The notes beneath the pieces are model-generated. The model was not told the DNA's origin. It did not search any database and worked only from the letters and a program-made list of their open reading frames with translations. Positions 44,886 through 54,600 of a DNA stretch of 64,000 nt are shown here, one piece after another. Positions within the stretch are counted from its first letter, which is position 1; each line of letters begins with the position of its first letter. The stretch comes from DATJGF01 sp035495315 (GTDB lineage: Bacteria > Verrucomicrobiota > Verrucomicrobiia > Limisphaerales > UBA8199), in NCBI GenBank assembly GCA_035495315.1, contig DATJGF010000170.1, positions 1 to 64,000 on the forward strand, given 5' to 3'. The translations under genes and the position numbers were made by a program.

Positions 44886-45811
44886 GCCGCGCGGGCTTCG
44901 AGAAAATTCACCAGGGGAGCTTCAATCGGTGTAATAGCCTTGTAATCTTTAACGTCGCGAGGGGCACCTCGGAGGACACCGAGAATAGCGCGCGCGCGGG
45001 CCGGGTCGGCAGCTTCCTGTGCAACGGAACTATTGTAGGTGTGAATACCGAACAATAGAGTTTGTGAACGAGGCAGGCGTGTGAAGGTCTGCCGCTCGAT
45101 GCGGATGAAAACGGCGTCTCCGACCTCCTTATCGGTCAATTGGGGTGCACGTCGCGCAAAGTCCGCCTTGTAAGCGGGCTTATGCTTCGTGGTCATATCC
45201 ATTTGATCGGAAAGCTTAAAATTCCAGCTCATGCGCCAAAAGGAGCGTCCTGGTTTCAACGCCTCGAGAAAGCGCGCCCCCATATCGACCGAAGGCATCG
45301 TGGTGCGCGGAGTATGCTGGTGAACTTCGAGGAATGGCTTGCCTAGTCGGTCACTGATTGCCCAACCATTGGCGAAACACAGTTGCCCGCCGATAAAAGT
45401 CGCGCTGGCGTCGGCGCTCAATAGCACGAGGTCCTCCTGTACCTGCCGGCCGATCCAGTCGAGCGGCTCAAGGGGCAACGTATGGGCATCGCCGAACTGA
45501 AAGGCGGCAGATTGACCCAGAATGGCGTTGTGCCAATGCCACTGATCCCCTTCGCGCTGCAATTGAAAGTGGTTCGAATAATTCTGCACGAGATCCTTAA
45601 TTACCAACTCGAGCACGTCCCATTGTGCAGTGATGGTCGCGCTGCCCCCGTGGAAATAATAGGAATGCGCCTCCGCGAGCAGACTTTGCTTGAGCGAAGT
45701 TTCCAGCTGATACCTGCTCAGCTCCAGGTCGCACAAGGGTTCATGCGTTCTAAGGACGCGCATCCCCATCCCCGGGTCGAACTGTTCCTCAAACGGAAAA
45801 TAGCGCAACAT
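44876..45811 (-). CDS. Haem-dependent oxidative N-demethylase (HODM, DUF3445) family protein
   Basis: A 311-residue protein of the HODM alpha-subunit-like family. In the characterised Pseudomonas enzyme this subunit binds haem and oxidatively demethylates dimethylamine. Features visible here are a GMGMRVL region near the N-terminus, LEPLDWIGRQVQEDLVLLS, LCFANGWAISDRLGKP with HQHTP following it, and R-rich GRSFWRMSWNF. There is no signal peptide. The three other HODM subunits are not encoded nearby, so it is either a stand-alone homologue or has partners elsewhere. Haem ligands cannot be assigned with certainty by eye. Confidence 0.82.
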   Translation of the reverse strand: MLRYFPFEEQFDPGMGMRVLRTHEPLCDLELSRYQLETSLKQSLLAEAHSYYFHGGSATITAQWDVLELVIKDLVQNYSNHFQLQREGDQWHWHNAILGQSAAFQFGDAHTLPLEPLDWIGRQVQEDLVLLSADASATFIGGQLCFANGWAISDRLGKPFLEVHQHTPRTTMPSVDMGARFLEALKPGRSFWRMSWNFKLSDQMDMTTKHKPAYKADFARRAPQLTDKEVGDAVFIRIERQTFTRLPRSQTLLFGIHTYNSSVAQEAADPARARAILGVLRGAPRDVKDYKAITPIEAPLVNFLEARAASG

Positions 45812-45915
45812 GTGGGCTTAATTGTTCCGATACTGCCACCGATGTCGATTCCGGGCAACACACATGCCGCCAAACCGTTCTGTTAGGGTGGGATTAAAAG
45901 TGGGCGGTGGCGACA

Positions 45916-45974
45916 AACCCTTTGAAAGGGTTCGATCCACCCAGGACCTGGTACACCTCCATAAATGGAGGTGT
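45916..45974. repeat. Three consecutive palindromes
   Basis: Three perfect palindromes in 59 bases: AACCCTTT-G-AAAGGGTT (45916-45932), CCAGG-a-CCTGG (45941-45951), and ACACCTCCAT-aa-ATGGAGGTGT (45953-45974). They lie in the 227-base spacer between the start of the N-demethylase gene and the end of the next minus-strand gene. The cluster has the look of a BIME-like element. No T-run follows, so it is not a plain terminator. Confidence 0.8.
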
Positions 45975-46038
45975 TAATGAGATGAAGCAACGGGGAGCAA
46001 AAGCGCATTCGCATGCACTTTTAATCGTGCCCGTTCTG

Positions 46039-46980
46039 TTAGAAGCGCCAGTTCACGGCGGCGCGGACCCGATAATCTGGCACAACCTGTATTCCGGAAT
46101 TGTCCCGGCTCACCGGCAAATCCAAGCCGAGCTGTGCGCTGAGTTGGCTGCCCCAGGTGAAGTTAAACTGCGGACCAAGGTAGACAAGAGTTTCGGCCGA
46201 ATCTTCATCTGGCACGCCAACAAAAGTATCCTTGCCCTTGGTTTCGCCGGAAACGATCGCCTGCAATGAGAGGGTGAATTGGTGGTTAAGCGCGAGGTAG
46301 GCTCCGGGGCCGCCTACCCACACAAGGTCGTTGGCATATTGGTGTTGAAAATCCCCTTCAGTGCGAATGCCGTATTGCAGATTCGCAGTGAAGAGAAACC
46401 GTTTCCAGCGCCCGAACACACCCGTCCCAACGAGGCCGTCGTAGGATCCCGAGCCCAAGGCGAGGTCGTGCCCACCGATGCCTTCGGGCAAGTCGGAATC
46501 CGGTGTATTCAATAGCGCGGAATCGCCGGTCGGGAATTTGACTCCTCCCAACACAGTCCAAGTGAGGTTGAATCGCTCGGTAAGTTTCTCATAGGCGATA
46601 AAGGTACCAATCAGTGACAGATCGCCTATGCCAGAAGTGCTGTCGTGCATCACATCCGAGCCGTAAGCGCGGTAAATGAGCGGTACATTGAGCTGAACCC
46701 CGATTCGGTTGTTGAAATTGTAACCGGCGAATACCTGCGTCATCGAACCGTCGATATACTGGCCTTCGTTAGGGATCTCATGTCCCTCCTGTTGCAGGGT
46801 TCCGAAATGAGTAAATTGTTCGGCGATGCCGCCGAAAAAGCCCTTGCCATTTTGGCCCTGAGCCTGCGCGGCAGCGTAAATCGCGCACAAATCGCACGAG
46901 AAGACTGGCCCCACGGCTGCCAGACTTATCACCGAGACAAAAATGAACGTTTTCACTGTCATAACTTTCTTCAACACCAT
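46039..46980 (-). CDS. Outer-membrane beta-barrel protein with an N-terminal CxxC motif
   Basis: A 313-residue exported protein. The signal peptide (VKTFIFVSVISLAAVGPVFS) is cleaved just before CDLCAIY, so the mature protein begins with a CxxC. The rest is alternating beta-strand sequence (IGVQLNVPLIYR, WTVLGGVKFPTGDS, AQLGLDLPVSRDNSG) ending in a terminal Phe (AAVNWRF), as expected for a barrel of the transporter or meta-pathway type. The CxxC at the periplasmic face suggests metal handling or disulfide chemistry. It is preceded on the same strand by another CxxC protein at 47076. Family not certain. Confidence 0.75.
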   Translation of the reverse strand: MVLKKVMTVKTFIFVSVISLAAVGPVFSCDLCAIYAAAQAQGQNGKGFFGGIAEQFTHFGTLQQEGHEIPNEGQYIDGSMTQVFAGYNFNNRIGVQLNVPLIYRAYGSDVMHDSTSGIGDLSLIGTFIAYEKLTERFNLTWTVLGGVKFPTGDSALLNTPDSDLPEGIGGHDLALGSGSYDGLVGTGVFGRWKRFLFTANLQYGIRTEGDFQHQYANDLVWVGGPGAYLALNHQFTLSLQAIVSGETKGKDTFVGVPDEDSAETLVYLGPQFNFTWGSQLSAQLGLDLPVSRDNSGIQVVPDYRVRAAVNWRF

Positions 46981-47075
46981 ATGCCTACAAGGAAGTGCGA
47001 GACTCCACAGCTGCAGCCACAGCCAAGGCCGGTGGGAATGGCTTCAGCACACCGCAACTGACTCGAATTGAAACC

Positions 47076-47456
47076 TCAGGAAAATTGGAATTTAGGAGGA
47101 GGGACCGGCGGCGGGTTTGGCCTCAAGGCGCCAAACATTTCTGTGCTCAACATGTTCCAAAAGTGGGTTAACGGTGTGAAGAGGAAAACCGTCCGCGCAT
47201 ATGAAAACTCAAACTTCTTCCATTGAAGCGGAAGATCGGATTTCTTTTCCGATTGCTTCCCTTCGGCAATTTCTTTGCACAGCGCACAGGGGTGACTGCC
47301 ATCAAAAGTCTTTACCAGGGCTTCGGTGAAGCTGGCTTCCTGCGAGTAACTGACCACCATACCGACCCAGGCAAGCGATTGGAAAAACGCCCAATGCAAC
47401 CCGATAGAACAAGCCAGCGCGATAACCATTGCGGCTTTGGGCAAACGTCGGAGCAC
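47076..47456 (-). CDS. Small CxxC protein upstream of the barrel gene
   Basis: A 126-residue exported or anchored protein. The GTG start at 47456 (alternative ATG at 47429) leads into a hydrophobic helix (VIALACSIGLHWAFFQSLAW). After it come HPCALCKEIAEGKQSEKKSD, with HxCxxC spacing, a helical part (KKFEFSYARTVFLF) and a Pro-rich C-terminus (PPPVPPPKFQ). The H-P-C-x-x-C cluster recalls metal-binding DUF2946-like proteins near copper genes, but I do not assign that family firmly. It lies 95 bases upstream of the CxxC barrel gene and is probably co-transcribed with it. Confidence 0.65.
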   Translation of the reverse strand: MLRRLPKAAMVIALACSIGLHWAFFQSLAWVGMVVSYSQEASFTEALVKTFDGSHPCALCKEIAEGKQSEKKSDLPLQWKKFEFSYARTVFLFTPLTHFWNMLSTEMFGALRPNPPPVPPPKFQFS

Positions 47457-47640
47457 GCGGCAAGGCTAGCCGAGTCCCACTGAAAGTCAAAGCACCGGTT
47501 TTTCATGTTGGGTTAGACGCCGGCACTCCTTACACTTTCGGTGCTAATATGTGGCGGAGCCGAAATTGTCAACATTCAAAGAGCTATCGTCCGTTTGCAT
47601 GCGCGAGGGTAACGAAAATTCGACTCCGGCGGCACGAGTA

Positions 47641-50600
47641 ATGATTAACCTCATATCCATAGTCTTCCGCCGATTGCGTTGCGCGTTCATCCAGCTGGCG
47701 TTGGCCGCATGGTTTTTGACTCCCAATTCCATTTGCGCGGCGGATCAGGAATCTCAATTTCTTACTGGCGTCCGGCAGCTGACCTTTGAAGGAAAACGAA
47801 GTGGAGAAGGGTACTTCTCCCCCGACGGCAAATCGCTGATATTTCAGAGCGAACGTGACCCTGACAATCCGTTCTACCAAATTTATCTGCTCGATTTGGA
47901 AACGGGCGATACGCATCGCGTTTCTCCAGGTGTCGGCAAAACCACGTGCGCCTTTTTCAGACCTGGAACCGACGAAGTGTTGTTCTCGTCCTCACACCAG
48001 GATCCAGAAGCACGGGCTAAAATGCGAGCCGAGCTGGAATTTCGCGCCTCGGGTCAACAGCGGCGTTATGCCTGGGACTACGACGACCAGATGGAGATCT
48101 GGTCCGCACACCGTGACGGATCACAGCTCAAGCGACTGACGGATGCAAAAGGCTACGATGCCGAGGCGAGCTACTCGCCCGATGGCAAGCTCGTTGTCTT
48201 CTCCTCCAACCGTCACGCCTATACCGAAAAACTTTCCGACGCGGACCAGAAACGGTTCGAAAAAGACAAATCCTATTTCTGCGAACTGTATCTGATGAAT
48301 GCCGACGGGGCGAACGTACGTCGCCTTACGCATACCCCCGGTTATGATGGCGGCCCCTTCTTCTCGCCAGACGGTGGGCGCATTATTTGGCGCCGATTCG
48401 ATGAAAGCGGGGTCATTGCCAACGTTTTCACCATGAAATTAGATGGAACGGACATGCGGCAACTGACGGATTTCGGCTGCATGGCCTGGGCTCCCTATTT
48501 TCATCCATCGGGTTCATATCTTGTTTTCACCGCCAACAAGCTCGGGTTCGACAATTTCGAACTGTTTATTGTCGATGCCGAGGGCGGTCGCCAACCCGTT
48601 CGAGTGACCTTCACCGATGGCTTTGACGGCTTGCCGGTTTTCTCGCCCGACGGCCAGAAGCTTTGCTGGACCTCCGGCCGCACCAGCGACCATAGATCTC
48701 AATTATTCCTGGCGAACTGGAACCACCAGGCCGCCCTCAAAGCGCTCGCCGCCGCTCCGTTGCGGCAGGCGTCCACCATGGGCGTATCACCTGCTGATAC
48801 TACGCTTTCACTAACAAAGACGGCACTGACCTCTCCGCCCGAGGCCATCAGTGCCAGCTCCTTGAAGCAAGACGTGGAATTCCTCGCTTCGAACGCGTTG
48901 GAAGGCCGCCGGACAGGCGAACCGGGCGCGCAGAAGGCGGCCACGTTTCTGGTCGAGCAACTGCAACAGACAGGCCTTGAGCCGGTCGGGGCCGATAATG
49001 ATTTTCGGGAGCCGTTTGAGTTCACAGCCGGAGTCAAAGTCTTAACGAATCAAAACCAGCTCGTTGTAAATGTCCACGGACAATCCACGAACGCATTCGA
49101 ACCGGAAAAGGACTTCAGACCGCTTTCTTTCACTGCAAACGACACCTTTCAAGGCGAGGTCGTGTTTGCCGGGTATGGTCTCTCCGTGCCAGAAAGCGCG
49201 GAAAGCGGCTACGACTCGTATGCCGGTCTCGAAGTGAGCAACAAAATAGTGCTGGCGCTGCGATATGTGCCGGAGGACGTGCCCGCCAAAAGGCGACAGG
49301 AACTGAATGTGTACGCTGGACTTCGCTACAAAGCCATGATGGCGCGGCAGCGCGGGGCTAAAGCGCTCCTTGTCGTCACGGGGCCCAATTCGCCCAACGC
49401 GGGCCAGTTGGTACCGCTCACCTTTGATACGAGTCTGTCGGGTTCGGGTATCATTGCGGCAAGTATCAGCGACAACGTAGCTGACGCAATCCTACGGGCA
49501 GCGGGCAAGGATCTGAAAACGCTTCAAACCGCTTTGGACACCGAAAATCCTCACACGCCTAATGGGCACAGTTCGCCCCATGAGTCGCAGCCGGGAAGCG
49601 GCTTCTGGCTAACAAACGTTGCCATCAAAATCTCGACCGCGGTCCAACACGTTAAAGCGAGCGACAACAATGTAGTGGCGATGCTCCCACCAAGCGATGG
49701 TCGTGCGAACCCGGAATACGTGGTTGTGGGAGCCCATTATGACCACCTCGGCCGCGGCGATTCCCACTCGCTCGAGCGTTCCGGCGAGGAAGGCAAAATT
49801 CACAATGGCGCCGATGATAATGCCTCAGGCACTTCCGTCGTGTTGGAATTAGCTCGTACCTTTGCGGGGGAATACGCCCGGCACCCGGAAAGCTTCAAAC
49901 GCGGGCTCATCTTCGCCCTTTGGTCGGGCGAGGAACTCGGGGTTATCGGCTCGTCGCATTTTGTCGACCACCCTCCGGTCAATCTATCGAACATGATTGC
50001 TTACGTGAACTTCGATATGGTAGGCCGCCTCGCGGATAACAAACTGTATTTGCAGGGCGTTGGTTCGTCGTCGGTGTGGCGCAAGTTGATTGAGAAACGG
50101 AACGTCGCCGCAGGCTTTAATGTAGTCTTGCAGGATGACCCCTATTTACCGACCGATGTAACCGCATTTTATCCCAAGGGAATTCCCGTGATCCATTTTT
50201 TCACCGGCAGTCACGAGGATTACCATCGCCCCACGGACACCGCGGAGAAAATAAATTACGACGGCATGGAACGCATCGCCCGGTTCGCTCGCGCTCTCAT
50301 TACCGACCTCCTCACCGCGCCGGAGCGCCCCGACTATATGAAAGTGACTCACGGCGACCGCGACACCGCGGGCCGCGAGCAACTCCGCGCATACTTAGGG
50401 ACAATTCCCGATTATACCACTGAGGTCGAGGGGGTAAAACTCAGCGGTGTACGCGGGGGCGGTCCTGCCGAGAAAGCGGGGCTAAAAGGTGGCGATGTGA
50501 TCGTCGAATTCGGCGGGCAACAAATCAAAAACATTTATGATTACACGTATGCGCTCGATGCGGTGAAAATCGGCAAACCGGTCGAGGTTGTCGTGCTTCG

Positions 50601-50649
50601 CGATGGCCAGCGGGTGAAACTGACCGTGACGCCTGAGGCGCGGAAGTAA
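47641..50649 (+). CDS. Secreted M28 family peptidase with TolB-like propeller and PDZ domain
   Basis: A 1002-residue exported protein. Signal peptide (about 12-34), a TolB/PD40 propeller (about 40-400) with repeated YFSPDGK-type motifs, a PA-like insert (about 500-650), and an M28 metallopeptidase domain. All zinc/catalytic residues of M28 are visible: AHYDHLG, GADDNASG, WSGEELG, NFDMVG and SHEDYHRPTDT. A PDZ domain closes the protein (GVRGGGPAEKAGLKGGDVI). The expected activity is an aminopeptidase on periplasmic peptides. The ATG at 47641 precedes the signal peptide; the longer frame from 47551 adds 30 non-signal residues. Confidence 0.92.
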   Translation: MINLISIVFRRLRCAFIQLALAAWFLTPNSICAADQESQFLTGVRQLTFEGKRSGEGYFSPDGKSLIFQSERDPDNPFYQIYLLDLETGDTHRVSPGVGKTTCAFFRPGTDEVLFSSSHQDPEARAKMRAELEFRASGQQRRYAWDYDDQMEIWSAHRDGSQLKRLTDAKGYDAEASYSPDGKLVVFSSNRHAYTEKLSDADQKRFEKDKSYFCELYLMNADGANVRRLTHTPGYDGGPFFSPDGGRIIWRRFDESGVIANVFTMKLDGTDMRQLTDFGCMAWAPYFHPSGSYLVFTANKLGFDNFELFIVDAEGGRQPVRVTFTDGFDGLPVFSPDGQKLCWTSGRTSDHRSQLFLANWNHQAALKALAAAPLRQASTMGVSPADTTLSLTKTALTSPPEAISASSLKQDVEFLASNALEGRRTGEPGAQKAATFLVEQLQQTGLEPVGADNDFREPFEFTAGVKVLTNQNQLVVNVHGQSTNAFEPEKDFRPLSFTANDTFQGEVVFAGYGLSVPESAESGYDSYAGLEVSNKIVLALRYVPEDVPAKRRQELNVYAGLRYKAMMARQRGAKALLVVTGPNSPNAGQLVPLTFDTSLSGSGIIAASISDNVADAILRAAGKDLKTLQTALDTENPHTPNGHSSPHESQPGSGFWLTNVAIKISTAVQHVKASDNNVVAMLPPSDGRANPEYVVVGAHYDHLGRGDSHSLERSGEEGKIHNGADDNASGTSVVLELARTFAGEYARHPESFKRGLIFALWSGEELGVIGSSHFVDHPPVNLSNMIAYVNFDMVGRLADNKLYLQGVGSSSVWRKLIEKRNVAAGFNVVLQDDPYLPTDVTAFYPKGIPVIHFFTGSHEDYHRPTDTAEKINYDGMERIARFARALITDLLTAPERPDYMKVTHGDRDTAGREQLRAYLGTIPDYTTEVEGVKLSGVRGGGPAEKAGLKGGDVIVEFGGQQIKNIYDYTYALDAVKIGKPVEVVVLRDGQRVKLTVTPEARK

Positions 50650-50653
50650 CAGG

Positions 50654-51526
50654 TCAGTTTGGAACAGTAGTATTTTCGGCCATCCAGTGCGTATCCATCC
50701 AGGAATTGCCCGCTGGTTGATCCAAAGGCAACGTCCCTGTGTAGGTTACCGGCGCCTTGCCAATTTTTGAACCGATCCATTTATGGACGTCGGAATGGCC
50801 ATCCGCGAAAGAGAACCCGCAAGCGCCGTTATGATAACTGGCCGGCATGTCGATATAGTAAGCCGCGCTGGGCGGATCAGTCGGTTGGTTGCCGTTGCAA
50901 GTGGTGGCAAAGGCACCATCATTGATGCTATCGGGATGTTCATCGACAAAAACAAAGGTCTTGGTCGGCAATACGATGTTGGACAACTTATTGTAAAGGC
51001 GCCACTTGGGACCCAACCAGGTACCTGCGCTGAAGACCTGGCTCATCGAGTTGCTGCGGACGCGCGGACGCTTGATTCCGCTGACCGACACCATCGCACG
51101 ATCGGCCGGGCATTTATAGACGTCTTTGTTCTTGCCGGTATAAACCCAGATCGGGCTTTTAGTCATGTCGTGATCGATGTCCCAATTGACGGCGTCGGAA
51201 GTGAACGTCAGCCAGCCACTAAACCAGTTTGGCCGCAACACACCATTACTATCGCGAATGTTATCTTCGCAGGTGAGCAGTCGGTCGGAGTTATCGTCGG
51301 TGTAAAGTCGCCATGACAACGTCAATTGTTTGGTGTTATTCAAACATTGAATGCCTTGCGCCTTCAGTTTTGCTTTCGCGATCGCGGGCATTAACATCGC
51401 CGCCAGTATGGCAATAATGGCAATCACCACTAATAGTTCGATCAGGGTGAAGCCATTCGGCCGCCAAGCCGGCCGGGTAATACCAAGGGAAGATTTGTCC
51501 ATCATCGGGTCGGGTTTGTCTTTCAT
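50654..51526 (-). CDS. Prepilin-like protein with H-X9-DG C-terminal motif
   Basis: A 290-residue type II secretion/pilin-like protein. The prepilin cleavage site is NGFTLIELLVVIAIIAILAA (Gly-Phe with Glu at +5). The mature part has AKAKAQ-type helix, YTDDNSDRLL and KCPADR. The verrucomicrobial/planctomycete signature H-X9-DG is visible as YHNGACGFSFADGHSDVHKW (His, nine residues, Asp-Gly). PVC genomes carry many such proteins, with unclear function, possibly surface-associated. A PilD-type peptidase must be encoded elsewhere. The ATG at 51526 gives a 25-residue leader. Confidence 0.9.
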   Translation of the reverse strand: MKDKPDPMMDKSSLGITRPAWRPNGFTLIELLVVIAIIAILAAMLMPAIAKAKLKAQGIQCLNNTKQLTLSWRLYTDDNSDRLLTCEDNIRDSNGVLRPNWFSGWLTFTSDAVNWDIDHDMTKSPIWVYTGKNKDVYKCPADRAMVSVSGIKRPRVRSNSMSQVFSAGTWLGPKWRLYNKLSNIVLPTKTFVFVDEHPDSINDGAFATTCNGNQPTDPPSAAYYIDMPASYHNGACGFSFADGHSDVHKWIGSKIGKAPVTYTGTLPLDQPAGNSWMDTHWMAENTTVPN

Positions 51527-51605
51527 AAACGGAGAACAGTTGAGTTACGGCTCTGCTTGCGGACAGACGGACCTGGGAATCTAATCCGAAAGATAAGTTA
51601 ATTGT

Positions 51606-54600
51606 GTGAAAACGTCAAGGCCCATTTTGAATGCCCCGCCCCTCGGCTTGACCCTGGCGCTGCTCTTAACGTCTCCAAATCGCGTTTCGATTGTCGCGCA
51701 ACCCAACGAGGCTCTCGAGGTGGCGCGGCTTCGCTGTGAGAACCGAGTCAACCCGACTGGCCTCGATGTGATGCACCCGAGACTGAGTTGGATTGTAGCC
51801 TCCGATGAGCGGGGCCAAAAGCAGTCCGTGTTTCATATCCTGGTGGCTTCCTCGCCTGAGGCACTGGCGCGCGACGAAGGGGACTTGTGGGATTCCGGGA
51901 AGGTTCTCTCGGACCAAACGTCCCAGGTTTTTTACGAGGGTAAGCCGTTGAGCTCACGGCAGCTCGCCTGGTGGAAAATCCGCGTTTGGGATAAAGATCG
52001 ACTTGCGACCTCCTGGAGTAGTCCTGCGCATTGGTCAATGGGTTTGCTAAATCGTTCGGATTGGCAAGCGGCCTGGATCGCCGACACCGCATTATTTGGA
52101 AACACCGCCGCCAAGGCCCCGCTCAACGGCTATCACACTGAATTAGCCAACCATCCTGATTCCGCAAAATGGGTAACACTGGACTTGGGCGGACCGCAAA
52201 ACTTTGACAGTGTGCGCCTGTTTCCAGCGCGTCCCTACGACTGGCAGCCCGACACGGCCGGTTTTCTCTTTCCACGAAGGTTCAAAATTGAAGTGGCACA
52301 GCAACAAGACTTTTCAGATTCACAAGTTCTGGTGGATCGAACAGCGAGCGACGAACCGAACCCGGGAACGAATGCTCCCATCTACCGATTTCCAGCAGCG
52401 CAAGGCCGGTTCGTACGCCTTCTGGTTACCATTTTACCGCGCCGCGACGATACGGATTTCGGTTTCGCATTGGCGGAGATGGAGGTGCTGCACGAGGGAA
52501 CAAATCTCGCACGAAATGCGCCGGTCCAGGTCCTCGATTCGATAGAAACTGGCCCGTGGGCTAAAGCCAACCTCACGGATGGCGTTGTGCAGACGGTCCC
52601 ACCAGGCGGCGTCGCGGGAGCCCTGCCCGCAACCCTGTTGCGCAAGCAATTCACTGTATCCAAATCTCTCCGCCAAGCGACTGCTTACGTGACAGCTCTC
52701 GGTCTTTACGAACTCCACCTCAATAGCCAACGGGTCGGTGAGCAATTATTGGCACCGGAATGGACCAGTTACCGAAAACGCATGCAGTATCAGGTCTATG
52801 ATGTCACGCGACTCCTGCGCCCTGGCGAGAACGCCGTCGGTGCGCTGCTTGGTGAAGGTTGGTATGCCGGCCGGCTGATGGTTGTTGGGCGTTTTGCGTA
52901 CGGAACCTTCCCGCAATTTTTTCTCCAGCTGGAGCTGGAGTTTACTGATGGCACGGGTCAGACCGTGAGCTCGGATGGTTCATGGAAGAGCACAACCGAC
53001 GGACCAATCCGCTCTGCCGGTATTTACGATGGAGAGATATACGATGCAGCGCATGAACAGTCCGGCTGGGACATGCCTGGGTTTAACGACAGTGGCTGGC
53101 GCAATGTCAGGAGTTTGCCGGTGGATTCCCGGCAGCTCGTTTGGCAACGAAACGAGCCGATCGAAATCGAGCAGGAACTGCGTTGTCTGAAAATCACCGA
53201 GCCGAAACCGGGTGCCTACGTACTGGATTTCGGCCAGAATATGGTGGGCTGGTGTCGTTTTCGCGGACAGGCAACAAAAGAAAAAGCCATCACCTTGCGG
53301 CATGGGGAGATGCTCAACGACGACGGGACGCTTTATACGGCAAATTTACGGGGCGCACCGCAAGTGGATCGTTACCTGCCGGCGGCGGATGGCGAGTTCT
53401 CTCTTGAACCGCATTTCACGTATCACGGTTTCCGCTACGTGGAAGTGACCGGCCTGGGTGGGCCCCCATTGACCAATTCGGCTCTCGGACGCGTATTTCA
53501 TTCCGCCGCGCCACCGGTCGGCCGCTTTGAGTGCTCCGATCCGTCTATCAATCAGCTCATGAGAAATGTGCTTTGGACCGAGCGCGCCAACCTGATGAGC
53601 TCACCGAACGATTGCCCGCAACGGGATGAACGCTTCGGCTGGATGGGGGACATTCAAGCGTTCGCGCAAACGGCCGTTTTCAACATGGATCTTGCAGCAT
53701 TCTTTTCCAAGTGGACACAAGATATCCGAGATGATCAGGCCGATGATGGCCGATTCCCCGACTTCGCACCGCATCCTGCCGACCCCAACGCTCAGTTCTC
53801 CGGCGTTCCGGCCTGGGGCGATGCCGGCGTAATCGTCCCCTGGCGGGCGTATCAGAATTACGGCGATACGGAATTACTGGCAGCCAGTTTCGGATCGGCA
53901 TGTCGTTGGGTCGATTATATTCATCGTCTCAATCCTAACTTGATCTGGGAACGTGGCCGGAACAATGATTACAATGACTGGCTCAATGGCGATTGGGTTA
54001 AACAGGCCGGGTGGCCGACCAATGGCGCCTCTGTTCCCAAAGATCTTTTTGCCACGGCATTCTTTGCGCACTCGACCGATTTGGTCGCCAAAATGGCCGA
54101 CGTACTTCACCGGGCGGATGAAGCGAAAAGGTACCACGAATTGTTCACGCAAATTAAGACGGCTTTCAACGCCCGGTTCGTACGACCGGACGGACGGCTT
54201 GAGGGTGATACTCAGGGGGGATATGCGCTGGCATTGAATTTCGATCTGCTGCCGATGGATCTCCGCACTGCCGCCGCACAGCACCTCGTGAAGGGAATTC
54301 ACCGCTATGGCGACCATCTCTCCACCGGCATTCAAACGACACACCGAGCATTGCTGGAGTTAACCCGATATGGCTACCAGGAGCTTGCCTGGCAGCTAGT
54401 CACCAATCGCACTTTCCCTTCGTGGTTGTACATGATCGATAACGGCGCCACCACGATCTGGGAACGGTGGGATGGTTACGTCAGGGGCCGTGGGTTCCAG
54501 GATGCCGGGATGAACTCATTTAATCACTGGGCGTTTGGCGCGGTCGGAGAGTGGATCTGGCGAAATGTCGCCGGTCTAAACCCGGACGACGCTCAAGCGG

